Assembly: GCA_027704905.1 (NCBI GenBank)
Contig: CM051016.1
Location: 14,302,136 to 14,366,135, forward strand
Length of the DNA: 64,000 nt
From: Muraenolepis orangiensis
Taxonomy: Eukaryota > Chordata > Actinopteri > Gadiformes > Muraenolepididae
Direction: 5' to 3'
In this document: one piece after another, positions 1 to 18,368 of the stretch
Position numbering within the stretch: the stretch's first letter is position 1
How the letters are laid out: each line of letters begins with the position of its first letter
Notes under the pieces: model-generated
Databases searched by the model: none
What the model saw: the letters and a program-made list of their open reading frames with translations, nothing else
Told to the model about the DNA's origin: nothing
Program-made: the position numbers and the translations under genes

Positions 1-3109
<3,109 letters not shown>

Positions 3110-3322
3110 TTACATGTAATAGTGAAATTTGTTTCTCTGCATTTAACCCATCCTAGTATTAGGAGCAGTGGGCTGCTATTGTATATACAGCTGCCCAGGG
3201 AGCAGTGTAGGGGTCTGGTGCCTTGCTCAAGATCACCTCGGCAGTGTCCGGTTGTTTCGGGGACTTGAACCGGGGACGGTTCCCAAGCCAAGTCCCAACA
3301 GAGAGCTACTGCCGCCCAGTAT
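3110..3322 (-). mobile_element. tRNA-derived SINE (teleost type), minus strand
   Basis: Read on the minus strand the element begins near 3,320 with GGCGGCAGTAGCTCTC, a tRNA-like head with an A-box-like segment. At 3,261-3,271 it has a textbook RNA polymerase III B box (GGTTCAAGTCC on the minus strand). The body continues through the GAGCAAGGCACC and CAGCCCACTGCTCCTA segments and a GGATGGGTTAAATGCAGAG segment, all familiar in a very common fish SINE. There is no protein-coding capacity. I recognise the family by its text rather than by a search; exact ends and the target-site duplication are not resolved. Confidence 0.75.
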
Positions 3323-3721
3323 ATATATAGTATAGTATATATAGTAATATATAGAATATAGTAAGTGGTATATAGTGTTGTTTATAGTATATTATAGTAT
3401 AGTATAGTATTGTTGCTGAAATTCAGAATGCGGCAGTGAGTTAGCATTCCATTGTACTTGTTGCACATGGCAAATTAAAACATCTTGAATCTTGCTTTCT
3501 GTGTGTGTCTCGCTGTGCTTTCACTCTGTTTGTTTCATCAGCGATGTGCCAAGCTAACAGCGCAAGAGTGTCTCAGATGCATCATTAGAGTGTCCCCGCT
3601 AGACCTATAGGCAGGCTCTCCACCAACTGGTTTAGAGCGGTTTGGATCATGTTCACCAACAAATATCTGCCTCTTTCAACTAGTACTAAATGCTACTAGC
3701 TGTGTCCCTTGTATCTAGTCT
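3323..3721. other. Short TA-rich spacer, no gene seen
   Basis: Contains a TATATAGTATAG-type simple repeat at about 3,320-3,410 next to the SINE, then ordinary sequence with no exon I can support. Confidence 0.5.
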
Positions 3722-6055
3722 CCGGGGTAGTGTCCCTGGTAGTGTCCCTGGTAGTGTCTCTGGTTGTGTCTCTGGTTGTGTCTCTGGTAGTGTCCCTGGT
3801 TAATGTCCCTGTTAGTGTCCCTGGTAGTGTCTCTGGTAGTGTCCTGGTAGTGTCCCTGGTAGTGTCCTGGTAGTGTCTCTGGTAGTGTCTCTGGTAGTGT
3901 CCCTGGTAGTGTCTCTGGTAGTGTCCTGGTAGTGTCCCTGGTAGTGTCCTGGTTAATGTCCCTGGTAGTGTCCCTGGTAGTGTCCTGGTTAATGTCCCTG
4001 GTAGTGTCCTGGTAGTGTCCTGGTAGTGTCCTGGTAGTGTCTCTGTTAGTGTCCCTGGTAGTGTCCCTGGTAGTGTCCTGGTTAATGTCCCTGGTAGTGT
4101 CTCTGTTAGTGTCCCTGGTAATGTCCCTGGTAGTGTCCCTGGTAGTGTCTCTGTTAGTGTCCCTGGTAATGTCCCTGGTAGTGTCCTGGTAGTCTCCTGG
4201 TAGTGTCCTTGTAGTGTCCTGGTAGTGTCCTGGTTAATGTCCCTGGTAGTGTCTCTGGTTGTGTCACTGGTAGTGTCCCTGGTAGTGTCCTGGTTGTGTC
4301 CCTGTTGTGTCCCTGGTAGTGTCCCTGGTAGTGTCCCTGATAGTGTCCCTGGTAGTGTCCTGGTAGTGTCCTGGTAGTGTCCCTGGTAGTGTCCTGGTAG
4401 TGTCTCTGGTAGTTTCCCTGGTAGTGTCTCTGGTAGTGTCTCTGGTAGTGTCCTGGTAGTGTCCTGGTAGTGTCTCTGGTAGTGTCCTGGTAGTGTCCTG
4501 GTAGTGTCCCTGGTAGTGTCCCTAGTAGTGTCCTGGTATGTCCCTGGTAGTGTCTCTGTAGTGTCCCTGGTACGTCCTGGTTCTCTGGTAGTGTCTCTGG
4601 TAGTGTCCTGGTAGTGTCCTGGTAGTGTCTCTGGTAGTGTCCTGGTAGTGTCTCTGGTAGTGTCCTGGTAGTGTCCTGGTAGTGTCCCTGGTAGTGTCCC
4701 TAGTAGTGTCCTGGTTAATGTCCCTGGTAGTGTCTCTGTTAGTGTCCCTGGTAACGTCCCTGGTAGTGTCCCTGGTAGTGTCCTGGTAGTGTCCTGGTTA
4801 ATGTCCCTGGTAGTGTCCCTGGTAGTGTCTCTGGTAGTGTCCTGGTAGTGTCCCTGGTAGTGTCCTGGTTAATGTCCCTGGTAGTGTCCCTGGTAGTGTC
4901 CTGGTTAATGTCCCTGGTAGTGTCCCTGGTAGTGTCTCTGGTAGTGTCCTGGTAGTGTCCTGGCAGTGTCCCTGGTAGTGTCCTGGTTAATGTCCCTGGT
5001 AGTGTCTCTGTTAGTGTCCCTGGTAGTGTCCCTGGTAGTGTCCCTGGTAGTGTCCTGGTTAATGTCCCTGGTAGTGTCTCTGTTAGTGTCCCTGGTAATG
5101 TCCCTGGTAGTGTCCCTGGTAGTGTCTCTGTTAGTGTCCCTGGTAATGTCCCTGGTAGTGTCCTGGTAGTGTCTCTGGTAGTCTCCTGGTAGTGTCCTTG
5201 TAGTGTCCTGGTAGTGTCCTGGTTAATGTCCCTGGTAGTGTCTCTGGTAGTGTCCCTGGTAGTGTCCTGGTAGTGTCCTGGTAATGTCCCTGGTAGTGTC
5301 CTGGTAGTGTCACTGGTAGTGTCCCTGGTAGTGTCCCTGGTTGTGTCCCTGGTAGTGTCCCTGGTAGTGTCCCTGATAGTGTCCCTGGTAGTGTCCTGGT
5401 AGTGTCCTGGTAGTGTCCCTGGTAGTGTCTCTGGTAGTGTCCCTGGTAGTGTCCTGGTAGTGTCTCTGGTAGTGTCCCTGGTAGTGTCTCTGGTAGTGTC
5501 TCTGGTAGTGTCCTGGTAGTGTCCCTGGTAGTGTCCTGGTAGTGTCTCTGGTAGTGTCCTGGTAGTGTCCCTGGTAGTGTCCTGGTAGTGTCTCTGGTAG
5601 TGTCCCTGGTAGTGTCCTGGTAATGTCCCTGGTAGTGTCCTGGTAGTGTCCCTGGTAGTGTCCCTGGTTGTGTCCCTGGGAGTGTCCCTGGTAGTGTCCC
5701 TGGTAGTGTCCCTGGTAGTGTCCCTGGGAGTGTCCCTGGTTGTGTCCCTGGTAGTGTCTCTGGTAGTGTCCCTGGTAGTGTCCCTGGGAGTGTCCCTGGT
5801 TGTGTCCCTGGTAGTGTCTCTGGTAGTGTCCCTGGTAGTGTCTCTGGTAGTGTCCCTGGTAGTGTCTCTGGTAGTGTCTCTGGTAGTGTCTCTGGTAGTG
5901 TCCCTGGTAGTGTCCTTGGTAGTGTCTCTGGTAGTGTCTCTGGTAGTGTCCCTGGTAGTGTCTCTGGTAGTGTCTCTGGTAGTGTCTCTGGTAGTGTCCC
6001 TGGTAGTGTCTCTGGTAGTGTCCCTGGTAGTCTCCTGGTAGTCTCCTGGTTAATG
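3722..6055. repeat. Minisatellite, 11/12-bp GTCCCTGGTAGT units
   Basis: About 2.3 kb of tandem TCCCTGGTAGTG (12 bp) and TCCTGGTAGTG (11 bp) units, with variants TCTCTGGTAGTG, CTGTTAGTG and CTGGTTAATG. From about 5,640 to the end nearly all units are 12 bp, so open frames persist on both strands (Val-Ser-Leu on plus, Leu-Pro-Gly/Glu-Thr on minus). The left part mixes 11- and 12-bp units and is frame-broken. There is no evidence of translation; this is satellite DNA. Confidence 0.97.
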
Positions 6056-6155
6056 TCCCAGTTCACGTGGGTGAGCAAGTGCGGCTGAATCATAATTCTG
6101 ACTCATCGGATTGAAAATGCACCGCTGTCTTCTTCAGAATATTCCACAGAGGGTA

Positions 6156-7688
<1,533 letters not shown>

Positions 7689-8430
7689 TACAGACTCTGT
7701 ATAGACCCTATACAGACTATTATATAGATATTATACAGACTATATACAGACTATTATACAAACCATATAGACCCTATACAGACTATTATACAGACTATAT
7801 ACAGACCCTATACAGACTAGTGTACAAACTCTATATAGACTATTATACAGACTATATAGACCTTATACATACTGTTATACAGACAATTATACAGACTCTA
7901 TATAGACTATTATACAGACTTGTATACAGACTATATAGACTATACAGACTCTACATAGACTTTTATACAGACTATTATACAGACCATTATTTAGACTTTT
8001 TACAGACTATTATACAGATGATATATACCCTATACAGACTATTATATAGACTACATATCGACTATTATACAGACTTTATAGACCCTATACAGACTCTACA
8101 TACGCTATACAGACTATTATACAGACTTTTATACAGACTCTATATAGACTCTATACAGACTATTATGCCGACTGTTATACAGACCCTATACCGACTCTAT
8201 ATCGACTATATAGACCCTATACAGACTATTATACAGACTATTTTACATACTATATATAGACCCTATACATACTATTATACAGACTATATACAGACTATTA
8301 TACAGACAAATATACATACTATTATACAGACTATTGTACAGACACATATACAGACTATTTAACATACTACTATTCAAACTCTAGATAGACCCTATATACA
8401 GACAATTATACAGTTTTATATAGTCCCCCG
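7689..8430. repeat. TA-rich tandem array (TATACAGACTAT-type units)
   Basis: About 740 bp of degenerate units around TATACAGACTAT and ATATAGACCCTA. A frame stays open for roughly 240 codons, but its translation is low-complexity (Tyr/Thr/Ile/Leu) and follows the repeat, so I do not call it coding. Confidence 0.93.
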
Positions 8431-9164
8431 TCATTTTGGAGTAAAATAATTACTACAGAACAACTTTTGCGAACAGTAACATCAATTGACTTGTACTGCC
8501 AGGGTATGACCAACGTAAGTAAACCTATTTTCTAGTCAAATTCATGTGAATTTGAGTGGATATTCCTCATGTTGAATTGAAATCTGTCTTTCTCTGTCTT
8601 TGCGTATATTTGTATGTATTTGCATATGTTTGTGTATGTATAGATTTGTCTTCATATATGACTATGTCCCATATTGTCCTAAAACGCTGTAAAAATATTG
8701 TTCATTTTCTTGATGAGTTTGAATACAATTTAAAAAGGTGTACAGTGAGGAAAACATACACATGTTTCAGAGAATGATAATGTTTTCTGTCACTAATAAT
8801 CATGTCACTGAAACGTCTAATACGTCTAAAATACTACCTTTGATTCTGAACATTAACACATATTCATGTCCACAACATGTTTTTCATGAAGCAGTTGAAA
8901 CAAGCTTCTAGAATGAGGACAGGTTGTTGATCAGGTATGACCGTTATGTAACCAGCGGACACTCACACACACCTCCTAACCATTATGTTGTTATACCCAC
9001 TGTGTTGCATACCTCTAATAATAATAATAATAACAATAATAATAATAATATTTGTAACTTATTTTGTTTTAACAGCAGCAACATACCATATATATATATA
9101 TGTTTATATCAACTGCAGTCTGTTACAGGCACATCAGGTCATGATAACACGATAGTCAACACGA
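8431..9164. other. Intergenic sequence with an (AAT)n run, no gene seen
   Basis: AT-rich sequence with an imperfect (AAT)n microsatellite at about 9,016-9,050 just upstream of the LINE fragment. Nothing else recognisable. Confidence 0.5.
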
Positions 9165-10200
9165 TAGTTCCTGCCAAGCTCGACACCAAGCTTAGAGACT
9201 GTCGGACCGCCGCCAGGTGGTGAGGATGGGCAGCACCACCTCAGAGCCACTGACCCTCAACACGGGAGCCCCCCAGGGATGCGTGCTGAGCCCTCTCCTC
9301 TACTCCCTCTACACCCACGACTGCATGGCTATGCACAGCTCCAACGTCATCATCAAGTTTGCTGATGACACGACAGTGATGGGCCTGATCACTGGCGACG
9401 ACGAGACAGCCTACAGGGAGGAGGTTGGATCGCTGGAGCAGTGGTGCCAGGAGTACAGTCTCGCCCTCAACGTCAAGAAGACCAAGGAGCTGATCGTGGC
9501 CTACAGGAAGCAGAGAGGAGAGCACGGCCCTATCTCCATCGACGGTGTTGCAGTAGAGAGGGTCAGCAGCTTCAAGTTCCTCAGTGTGCACATCTCTCAC
9601 AGAGGTCCACACACACCACACACGTGGTGAAAAGGGCCCAACAACGCCTGTATTTCCTCAGGCGTCTGAGGAAATTCAGCATGGGCCCCCACATCCTGAG
9701 AACATTCTATACCGGCACAATTGAGAGTGTTCTTACAGGGTGTATCACCGCCTGGTACGGGAAATACACCGCACTCGAGCGCAGAGCGCTTCAAAAAAAG
9801 ACATTGCCCACCCCAGCCACAAACTGTACTCACTTTTACCGTCAGGCAGGCGATACCGCAGTATCAAGTGCCGTACAAATAGACTCAGAGATAGCTTCCA
9901 CAGTCAGGCCATCAGGCTGCTGAACAAGGGCGTATAGCATATAACAATGTATATTTTATTACATTGATTTATATATATATATATATATTGCTCTTTTTTT
10001 GTGCTAATATAGCATTTTATATATGCACTTTTATATTTTTATATATATTTAACTTTATACAGTTTGTACTTTTTACTTATTTTTTATTATATTTTATTTT
10101 TATAACTGCTGTCTGTCGTCGGGTATTGCACATACGATTTTCACCCATAAATTGCGTATAACTTTGATGTGACAATACACTTGACTTGACTTGACTTGAC
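9165..10200 (+). mobile_element. Decayed CR1/L2-like LINE fragment, 5'-truncated
   Basis: The plus strand encodes the 3' half of a non-LTR retrotransposon reverse transcriptase. The GAPQGCVLSPLLYSLYTHDC motif lies at about 9,265-9,325 and the catalytic FADDT motif at about 9,358-9,372. Further downstream are VKRAQQRLYFLRRLRKF and, in another frame, LLPSGRRYRSI and SQAIRLLN. The reading frame is broken at least three times: near 9,217 (apparent small internal deletion), near 9,610 and near 9,800. A non-coding AT-rich 3' tail follows and ends at 10,200 in a (CTTGA)n run typical of LINEs with short tandem 3' repeats. A second copy with nearly identical text lies at 45,178-45,540. It is a dead copy; the clade name (L2/Maui/Rex1-like) is from recall. 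Confidence 0.88.
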
Positions 10201-10669
<469 letters not shown>

Positions 10670-10704
10670 CACGCTCTAACCTCCCCTCTCATCTCCTCCC
10701 CCTA

Positions 10705-11107
<403 letters not shown>

Positions 11108-11192
11108 ATGGCGGGACCCGAGTTGGAGGACTGGTTCGACCGGGAGGAGTTCATCGGTCAGATCAGCGACCTCCGAGTGCAGAACCTGCAGG
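11108..11192 (+). CDS. clmn: clmn coding exon 1
   Basis: Starts with ATG at 11,108 and encodes residues 1-28 (MAGPELEDWFDREEFIGQIS, continuing DLRVQNLQ) plus the first base of codon 29. The donor is G|GTAAGT at 11,193. The start is chosen because the peptide matches the conserved calmin N-terminus (DWF.REE.IGQISD.RVQNLQ). Confidence 0.93.
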
Positions 11193-11831
11193 GTAAGTAA
11201 AGGTCGATCTATCTGAAGGTCCATCTGTGGGACTCGACAGTATCGATACCTATCGATTGTCTTGTTATATCGATCTTATGACACACCGTCTCGATTTGTC
11301 TTGCAGCTGAGTGAGATCTACGTGCGTGGATTGTAATTGCAGTCGCTTTATGGATGTGATGATGGGTTTTTTCAGTCCCACTATAGTGGTTGTAACTTTT
11401 ATGAAAGGATGCGTAACTTGCGGCCAGTCGTCGGTTCTCGCTCCTCTCCTCCTCCTCCTTATCCGCATCGGTCGCCAACATGCAAGGATTGAACGCAAAC
11501 GAAATGAAAACGCTGAACTCTTTCCTGTGGAGCAGAAACGAATGTTCCTCACACAAACTTCACCAGGAGAGGAACCACTTGGAGAACAAGGGTCCAAGGT
11601 TCCAGGTTGGGGGGGGGGGGCAACAAGTGTTTGACCCTCGCTATATTTAAATCCATTTGTATTGTTTGGGAGGTTATCCGAGGGTTATTTATGCAGGCGA
11701 GGCCAGCTGTATGTACAATCACAAGAGATGCTTGTTTCCCTAGGGTTCATTAAGGTGAACATGGCCACTGGTAGGTGAGCCGGAGGAGAGCAGCCGCATT
11801 AAAACACTGGCCTGGCCTGAGGACCTTGCAT

Positions 11832-11833
<2 letters not shown>

Positions 11834-11920
<87 letters not shown>

Positions 11921-11980
11921 TCTCTTTCTCTTTCTCTCTCTCTCTCTCTCTGTGTGTGAGAGAGAGAGAATGCCCTCTTC
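11834..11980. repeat. (CT)n tract ending in a (GA)n tail
   Basis: About 118 bp of CT with a few TTTCTC variants, then GTGTGTG, then AGAGAGAGAGAG. The CT and GA parts are complementary, so the end can fold back on itself. Confidence 0.95.
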
Positions 11981-14642
11981 ATTATAGTCTCAAAAGAAGT
12001 GCTTTCCCACGAAGCATGTCCCACACACTGGGTGCAAAACAAGTTACGAATAAGACATCTAGTCTGGCGATAATGATTCACTGTTAGTGGGAACCATCAG
12101 TTTTGCATCAAGAGTAGACCAGCGGATCTCTGCAACACTACAGTACTTCATTTATAATGGTGTTCTTAATTAACATTTACACTTTCTACCCTTTTCAAAA
12201 AATAGCAGCTCCCTTGATTTGAATATTACACTTACACCATTACGCCATATTGCAAATTCGATAATATTTGGATTTATTGTTCAGCACAACAAAGACGACA
12301 CAATAACACATCCCAGAGAGATTCAAGTACTATGGAATGCTTACTCTCCGTTTGCTCCTGCTGTGTGAATTCCCTACAATTTAACACTGTATACTATACT
12401 ATGTACTATACTTATACTATACAAAACTATACTATAACAATACTATACACACTAAAAACAACAATAAAGTGACTGATAGATGATGTGTACATATTTTGTG
12501 CAAAAATGAACAGAACAGTGACTTGAACCATCAAGTCACACCAAGGACCAGTACATCATAGACGACACTTCCAGTCTGTTTGTCTCAGAAAGGCTTGAAG
12601 AAGTGGTTTCACGGTCGTCTGCCTCGTGGTCTTTCAGATTACAGCTGCAGATGTTCAGTATTGCAGTATTCATCTGTCATCTATTCATCCGTACATCTCC
12701 CTCTCTCTTCTTCCGTAACTCTGACCCTAACTTGTGCGGCACTCTATATTTTGGAAGATGCATGTGGAAGTTCCTTGGTATAATTACCATCCAGCTTGAA
12801 GTGAGTGCGTCTCGTGGGCTGCCACATGTGTGACGGCTGTGGGACATTAAGTGTGTCATGTTGGACCTCCATCCCTAATGAGTGGGTCTCTCTCTGGCTT
12901 TCATCTCCTCTTAATAAGCAGGGGGTTAGCCTATACCTCGTTTGAGTGCTAGGCAATCATCCACAATCTTTTGAAGACTGTTTGAGGTCTGTGTAGAGTG
13001 TGTAGTGTGTGCGTCGGGGTTGGCCTGTTCACAAGTGAGCTTGGCCACGTGGGCGATGTTTTCCGTGGGAGCACGCAGGTGAGAAGTGGCACGTCTGTTA
13101 TTTAAGAGACGGGTTAACTCTTTCAGTGCCGGAGCAGTGCTTTACAGATCATGGAGATGGAGATGAAACACACGAACCAAAGCACTGAACTACTTAAGAA
13201 TTCAAGGAAAATTGTGATCTGAATATTTTATTAATCATATATTAATAATAAGCTTAATGAATCAGGACATGGTATCACAGCTGAGTCCTGTCTCGGTCTG
13301 AACTCTCACTTTTTTGGAGGCTTGCTTCACATTTTACTGTAATGTACCGGTAAGCAGGTTTACCCTGAAGGGACAAAATGTGCTGGACTCAACCGTATTC
13401 CAATGCTTCCAGAAAAGTGACATTTAATGTCAAATATGCTTTCTGAGATCATGTTGGACTTTCACCTCTCAACTAATGAAACAAAATGACCTCATGTGAA
13501 CACCTCATGGAAACATGAATTTTAGCAGAGTTGTCTTATAACCTTAAAAGGCCTGGACTTGGTACTGCCCAGTGGTCGAGAGGCACAGCTCAGCCCAGCA
13601 GTAGGTCCATTCTCAAGGCTTTCCCCACTGGGCTTTTGGAGAGTTTTTCCATCTAGCTGTATGAGCCTTTTAGGGTTCGGAGTCATTATAACAAATCTCA
13701 ATAGATTGTGGTCATGTGAAGCCCTTTCAGACCACAGCTGTGATAAGAAGGTAATCTGAATAAATGACGAGTCTGCACCAATCACGCCGTCTTCCCGGTC
13801 TGCGTTGGAGCGTGGACGAGTCTCTTGCTGTTGTCTTTTAAGGAATATAAATCAACCCAGCCTGTGGTTTTACTGTCGGGGAAATAATTGCTCTGTAAGT
13901 GCTTAAAGAAGGACAAAAAGGCTTTTTATTGTATGAAACCATGCCCAATCCCCCATACCCTCTAAAAATACCCGGGCTGTTTTAAAAGGTCAGTGGTTAT
14001 ATTCCCACGTAAACAGTCTCTCTCTGGGGTGACGTCAGGGGCTGGGTGGGCTCTCTCTTTGTCTTCAGAGGTCTCCAACTGGTGGGCCAGGGCGGCCTGT
14101 TTTCCCCTCCTTTCTTTCTTCTTCTTCTTTCTGCCTGACTTTATTAGATGCAGGTGTGTGTGCTGCTGGGTTTTTGAAGCGGCCCCCTGAAATCCCTCCA
14201 TTGAACGCTTGCCTTCCGTTCCCTTGAGCCGGGCCGCTGACGACACACACGGCTCTGCCTTACCCACGCATCTCTGTTGTTAGGGTGTAACCTGCACCCT
14301 GTAAAGTAGTGAAGAATAAAGGAAATACTGAGAAATGATAAAGACAGTTGATATAGGGTTATTAAAGCTGCTGTTGAGATTTAAGAGCTATTATTGGAGT
14401 ACAGTTTGTTAGAATTGCAATATAGCCATCTGTCTGCTGCTAGTGTAACAGTTTCTAGTGGATCGCACCTGCAGAGGTATGAGACTATTAAGATTTAAGG
14501 CCAAATATCGGACCAATCGGAGCATCTCTCGATCATTGATTCCCGGCAAGTCCATCTTGCATGTCAATCCCACTGTGTGCACACGGCTGTATGCTAGCTC
14601 CACCACAGGTGCATGGATGCAACACTCAGCCCTCAGCGCCCG

Positions 14643-14704
14643 AGGGAGGGAGGGAGGGAGGGAGGGAGGGAGGGAGGGAGGGAGGGAGGGAGGGAGGGAG
14701 GGAG
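14643..14704. repeat. (GGGA)n microsatellite in clmn intron 1
   Basis: Fifteen or so GGGA units on the plus strand, a purine-only run with G-quadruplex potential. Confidence 0.96.
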
Positions 14705-15417
14705 CAGAGGGGGGGGCTGTTTCCCTGGGTTGTTTATTGTCATAATGTTCTCTCTTCTGCAGCTTTCAGTATGCGCCAAGATGGCATTAATATTGCAGTC
14801 CAGCTCTACTGCCCAAAGGCCCTCTTTAAGAGAATAGGGCATTTTGGAACTTTCATGTTGTATCTTAATGTGAACATTGAATGTGTTGATATTGAGAAAC
14901 AGAAAAACAACTCACAAGAGTAAATATCAACACTAAGGGCAATGCTGTGGGAATGGAGTTTTTTTTGGCATAGACAAGAAACCCTCCAATAATGAAATCA
15001 CTATTAAGATGCAGTTACATAACACACATTCAAATGGCCCTATATGCGCATCATTTTCTAATAATAATAATATACAGTATTATGAAACTGTATCCACGGT
15101 TGAGCCATCCTATTCCAGAGCTCACTCAACCCGCCATCTATCGAGCTCACTCAACCCCCGCCATCCTAATCCACTCCACCCCCAGGTACTGCTGCTGTTG
15201 GCCAGCATCCCCCCAGCCACATCAGGTTGAATAAATGCCTTCTTATTTTTCTTCTTCTTCTTCTTCTACTTCTGATTGTGTCTAGCGATGCCACAGACTG
15301 TACTGTAGGTACCTTGCATGAGGGTTTAGATGGCGGCCTCAGATAACATGGCACATACCTGAGACTCCATGCCCTGCTTTTGCTCAAAAACAAAATCGTA
15401 CCGAACTCTGGCTTGAC

Positions 15418-17056
15418 TCCAGGTCTGTGTTGGTACTAAGAGGTCTGTGTTGGTACTAACAGGTCTGTGTTGGTACTACACAGGTCTGTGTTGGTACTAA
15501 CAGGTCTGTGTTGGTACTAACACAGGTCTGTGTTGGTACTAACAGGTCTGTGTTGGTACTAAGAGGTCTGTGTTGGTACTAACAGGTCTGTATTGGTACT
15601 AACAGGTCTGTGTTGGTACTAACAGGTCTGTGTTGGTACTAACAGGTCTGTGTTGGTACTAACAGGTCTGTGTTGGTACTAACAGGTCTGTGTTGGTACT
15701 AACAGGTCTGTGTTGGTACTAACAGGTCTGTGTTGGTACTAAGAGGTCTGTGTTGGTACTAACACAGGTCTGTGTTGGTACTAAAGGTCTGTGTTGGTAC
15801 TAACAGGTCTGTGTTGGTACTAACAGGTCTGTGTTGGTACTAACAGGTCTGTGTTGGTACTAACAGGTCTGTGTTGGTACTAACAGGTCTGTGTTGGTAC
15901 TAACAGGTCTGTGTTGGTACTAACAGGTCTGTGTTGGTACTAACAGGTCTGTGTTGGTACTAACAGGTCTTGTTGGTACTAACAGGTCTGTGTTGGTACT
16001 AACAGGTCTGTGTTGGTACTAACAGGTCTGTGTTGGTACTAACAGGTCTGTGTTGGTACTAACAGGTCTGTGTTGGTACTAAACAGGTCTGTGTTGGTAC
16101 TAACAGGTCTGTGTTGGTACTAACAGGTCTGTGTTGGTACTAACACAGGTCTGTGTTGGTACTAACAGGTCTGTGTTGGTACTAACACAGGTCTGTGTTG
16201 GTACTAACAGGTCTGTGTTGGTACTAACAGGTCTGTGTTGGTACTAACAGGTCTGTGTTGGTACTAACAGGTCTGTGTTGGTACTAACACAGGTCTGTGT
16301 TGGTACTAACAGGTCTGTGTTGGTACTAACAGGTCTGTGTTGGTACTAACAGGTCTGTGTTGGTACTAACAGGTCTGTGTTGGTACTAACACAGGTCTGT
16401 GTTGGTACTAACAGGTCTGTGTTGGTACTAACAGGTCTGTGTTGGTACTAACAGGTCTGTGTTGGTACTAACACAGGTCTGTGTTGGTACTAACAGGTCT
16501 GTGTTGGTACTAACAGGTCTGTGTTGGTACTAACAGGTCTGTGTTGGTACTAACACAGGTCTGTGTTGGTACTAACAGGTCTGTGTTGGTACTAACAGGT
16601 CTGTGTTGGTACTAACACAGGTCTGTGTTGGTACTAACCGGTCTGTGTTGGTACTAACAGGTCTGTGTTGGTACTAACAGGTCTGTGTTGGTACTAACAG
16701 GTCTGTGTTGGTACTAACACAGGTCTGTGTTGGTACTAACAGGTCTGTGTTGGTACTAACAGGTCTGTGTTGGTACTAACAGGTCTGTGTTGGTACTAAA
16801 CAGGTCTGTGTTGGTACTAACACAGGTCTGTGTTGGTACTAACAGGTCTGTGTTGGTACTAACAGGTCTGTGTTGGTACTAACAGGTCTGTGTTGGTACT
16901 AACAGGTCTGTATTGGTACTAACAGGTCTGTGTTGGTACTAACAGGTCTGTGTTGGTACTAACAGGTCTGTATTGGTACTAACAGGTCTGTGTTGGTACT
17001 AACAGGTCTGTGTTGGTACTAACAGGTCTGTGTTGGTACTAACGCAGGTCTGTGTG
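15418..17056 (+). repeat. 20-bp minisatellite with TACTAAC in each unit
   Basis: About 80 tandem copies of a unit made of AGGTCTGTGTTGG followed by TACTAAC. Most units are 20 bp; some carry an extra CA (AACACAGG) and are 22 bp, and a few end in AAG or lose the CA. The array lies inside clmn intron 1 on the sense strand. Unit divergence is very low, so the array is recent or homogenised. It is not a CRISPR array, because the units are contiguous with no spacers. Confidence 0.97.
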
Positions 17057-18114
17057 TGAGATGGGAGCCAGGTGCTCGTCTGCCTACTTTTCCTCATAAA
17101 GTGAAGTCTAATGGGGGACCTAAACACTTAGATTTTTATTATGTCATTGTCCCCTTGTGTTTATCCTCCTCTCTTATATATTTATTTATATTATTATTAT
17201 TATTATTGTTTGATTGGTGGTAATTTATTTTGGTACGGGTTATGTTGCCCTAGTCGGAGACAAAAAGGTTATTGTTGCATTAGTTTGAAACAGTTTTTGA
17301 TATCCAACATTTCGTACTCATTCTCAGGGGCCAAAGGAAATTCCTCCAAAGGGAAACAATTGACGAACAGCAAAATCTGGTATATATGTTAAGTTTATAT
17401 TATTTAATTAAATCTTGGTGTGGACATGACACTGTTGCTTTTAGAGGCTGTTCTGTTTTAACAATTCTACCTTTTCAAAGCATAATCAAAAATGTGATAT
17501 TATTGTTTTGTGACTATATTATTGACTCAGTATTGGGTCCAACCAGCAAAAAAAACAAAAAACTGTTCTCGAAAGCAAGGAAAACTCAAAAGCAAGGAAA
17601 GGAGGAAAAGCCCCTACTTCCTTGTCATTTGAAGTGACAGGACTTCCAGGATAAAAGCCCCCTCCATTTCAGCAGGGCCCAGGGGAGAGAGAGAGCACGC
17701 TGCAGAAAGCCAGGTGACACATCGTTTGAGATACAGCTCCTTCCGGAAGGGTCTCACGGGGGACTCCCATGACCCCAGTTTGATCCTAAGTTAGATAACG
17801 AGCACATCTTGACCTGGATGTACTTTCCTCCACTTATCTAGTCACACCTGCCTGTAGATATCTGTTCAGTTAGTGTTGCTTGTTGTGCACAGGATGAGGA
17901 TTCAAGGATTTATAGTGCTAATGGAAAACAACAACAACTCTTAACGGTTGTCCAATGTAATTGCATGACCCCACTGTCAGATAAGGGGAGCTTGGTTTCA
18001 GGGGTGATTGACCAGAATGCATCCAAGCCAGTCAGCAATGCTGCATGCACACACGGTTAAATATTGCCAGAGGTCACTGAGATGAGAACACCATTTGACT
18101 TTTACACACACTAA

Positions 18115-18161
18115 CACACACACACACACCACCCCACACACACCCACACACACACACCACA

Positions 18162-18199
<38 letters not shown>
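18115..18199. repeat. Interrupted (CA)n microsatellite
   Basis: CA dinucleotides broken by CC interruptions; a (TA)n run follows at about 18,236-18,256. Confidence 0.95.
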
Positions 18200-18203
<4 letters not shown>

Positions 18204-18317
18204 AGTTTCTAGGGAAACTGGCTATAAACACACACTATATATATATATATATATAAATGGATATATAAAAAAATAATGAATGGACAAGAAGAAGATGTTC
18301 TCCCATCAGATAAATGT

Positions 18318-18368
18318 ATATATATTATAAAGCTGACACCTGCACCGTGTACCTTGGGAAAAAAAGAA
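18318..18368 (+). repeat. Short direct repeat, copy 1
   Basis: A TA-run followed by TAAAGCTGACACCTGCACCG and a GTGTACCTTGG continuation. A close second copy is at 18,849-18,903, also preceded by a TA-run. Possibly the two ends of one old element; not identified. Confidence 0.7.

Noticed and set aside
5131..6093. 320-codon minus-strand open frame (Leu-Pro-Gly/Glu-Thr repeats) and its 131-codon plus-strand partner
   Set aside because: Both are translations of the 11/12-bp minisatellite; open only because the unit length is divisible by three. No start context, domain or composition change.
15418..17056. CRISPR-like array
   Set aside because: Units are contiguous with no unique spacers, and the DNA is vertebrate.
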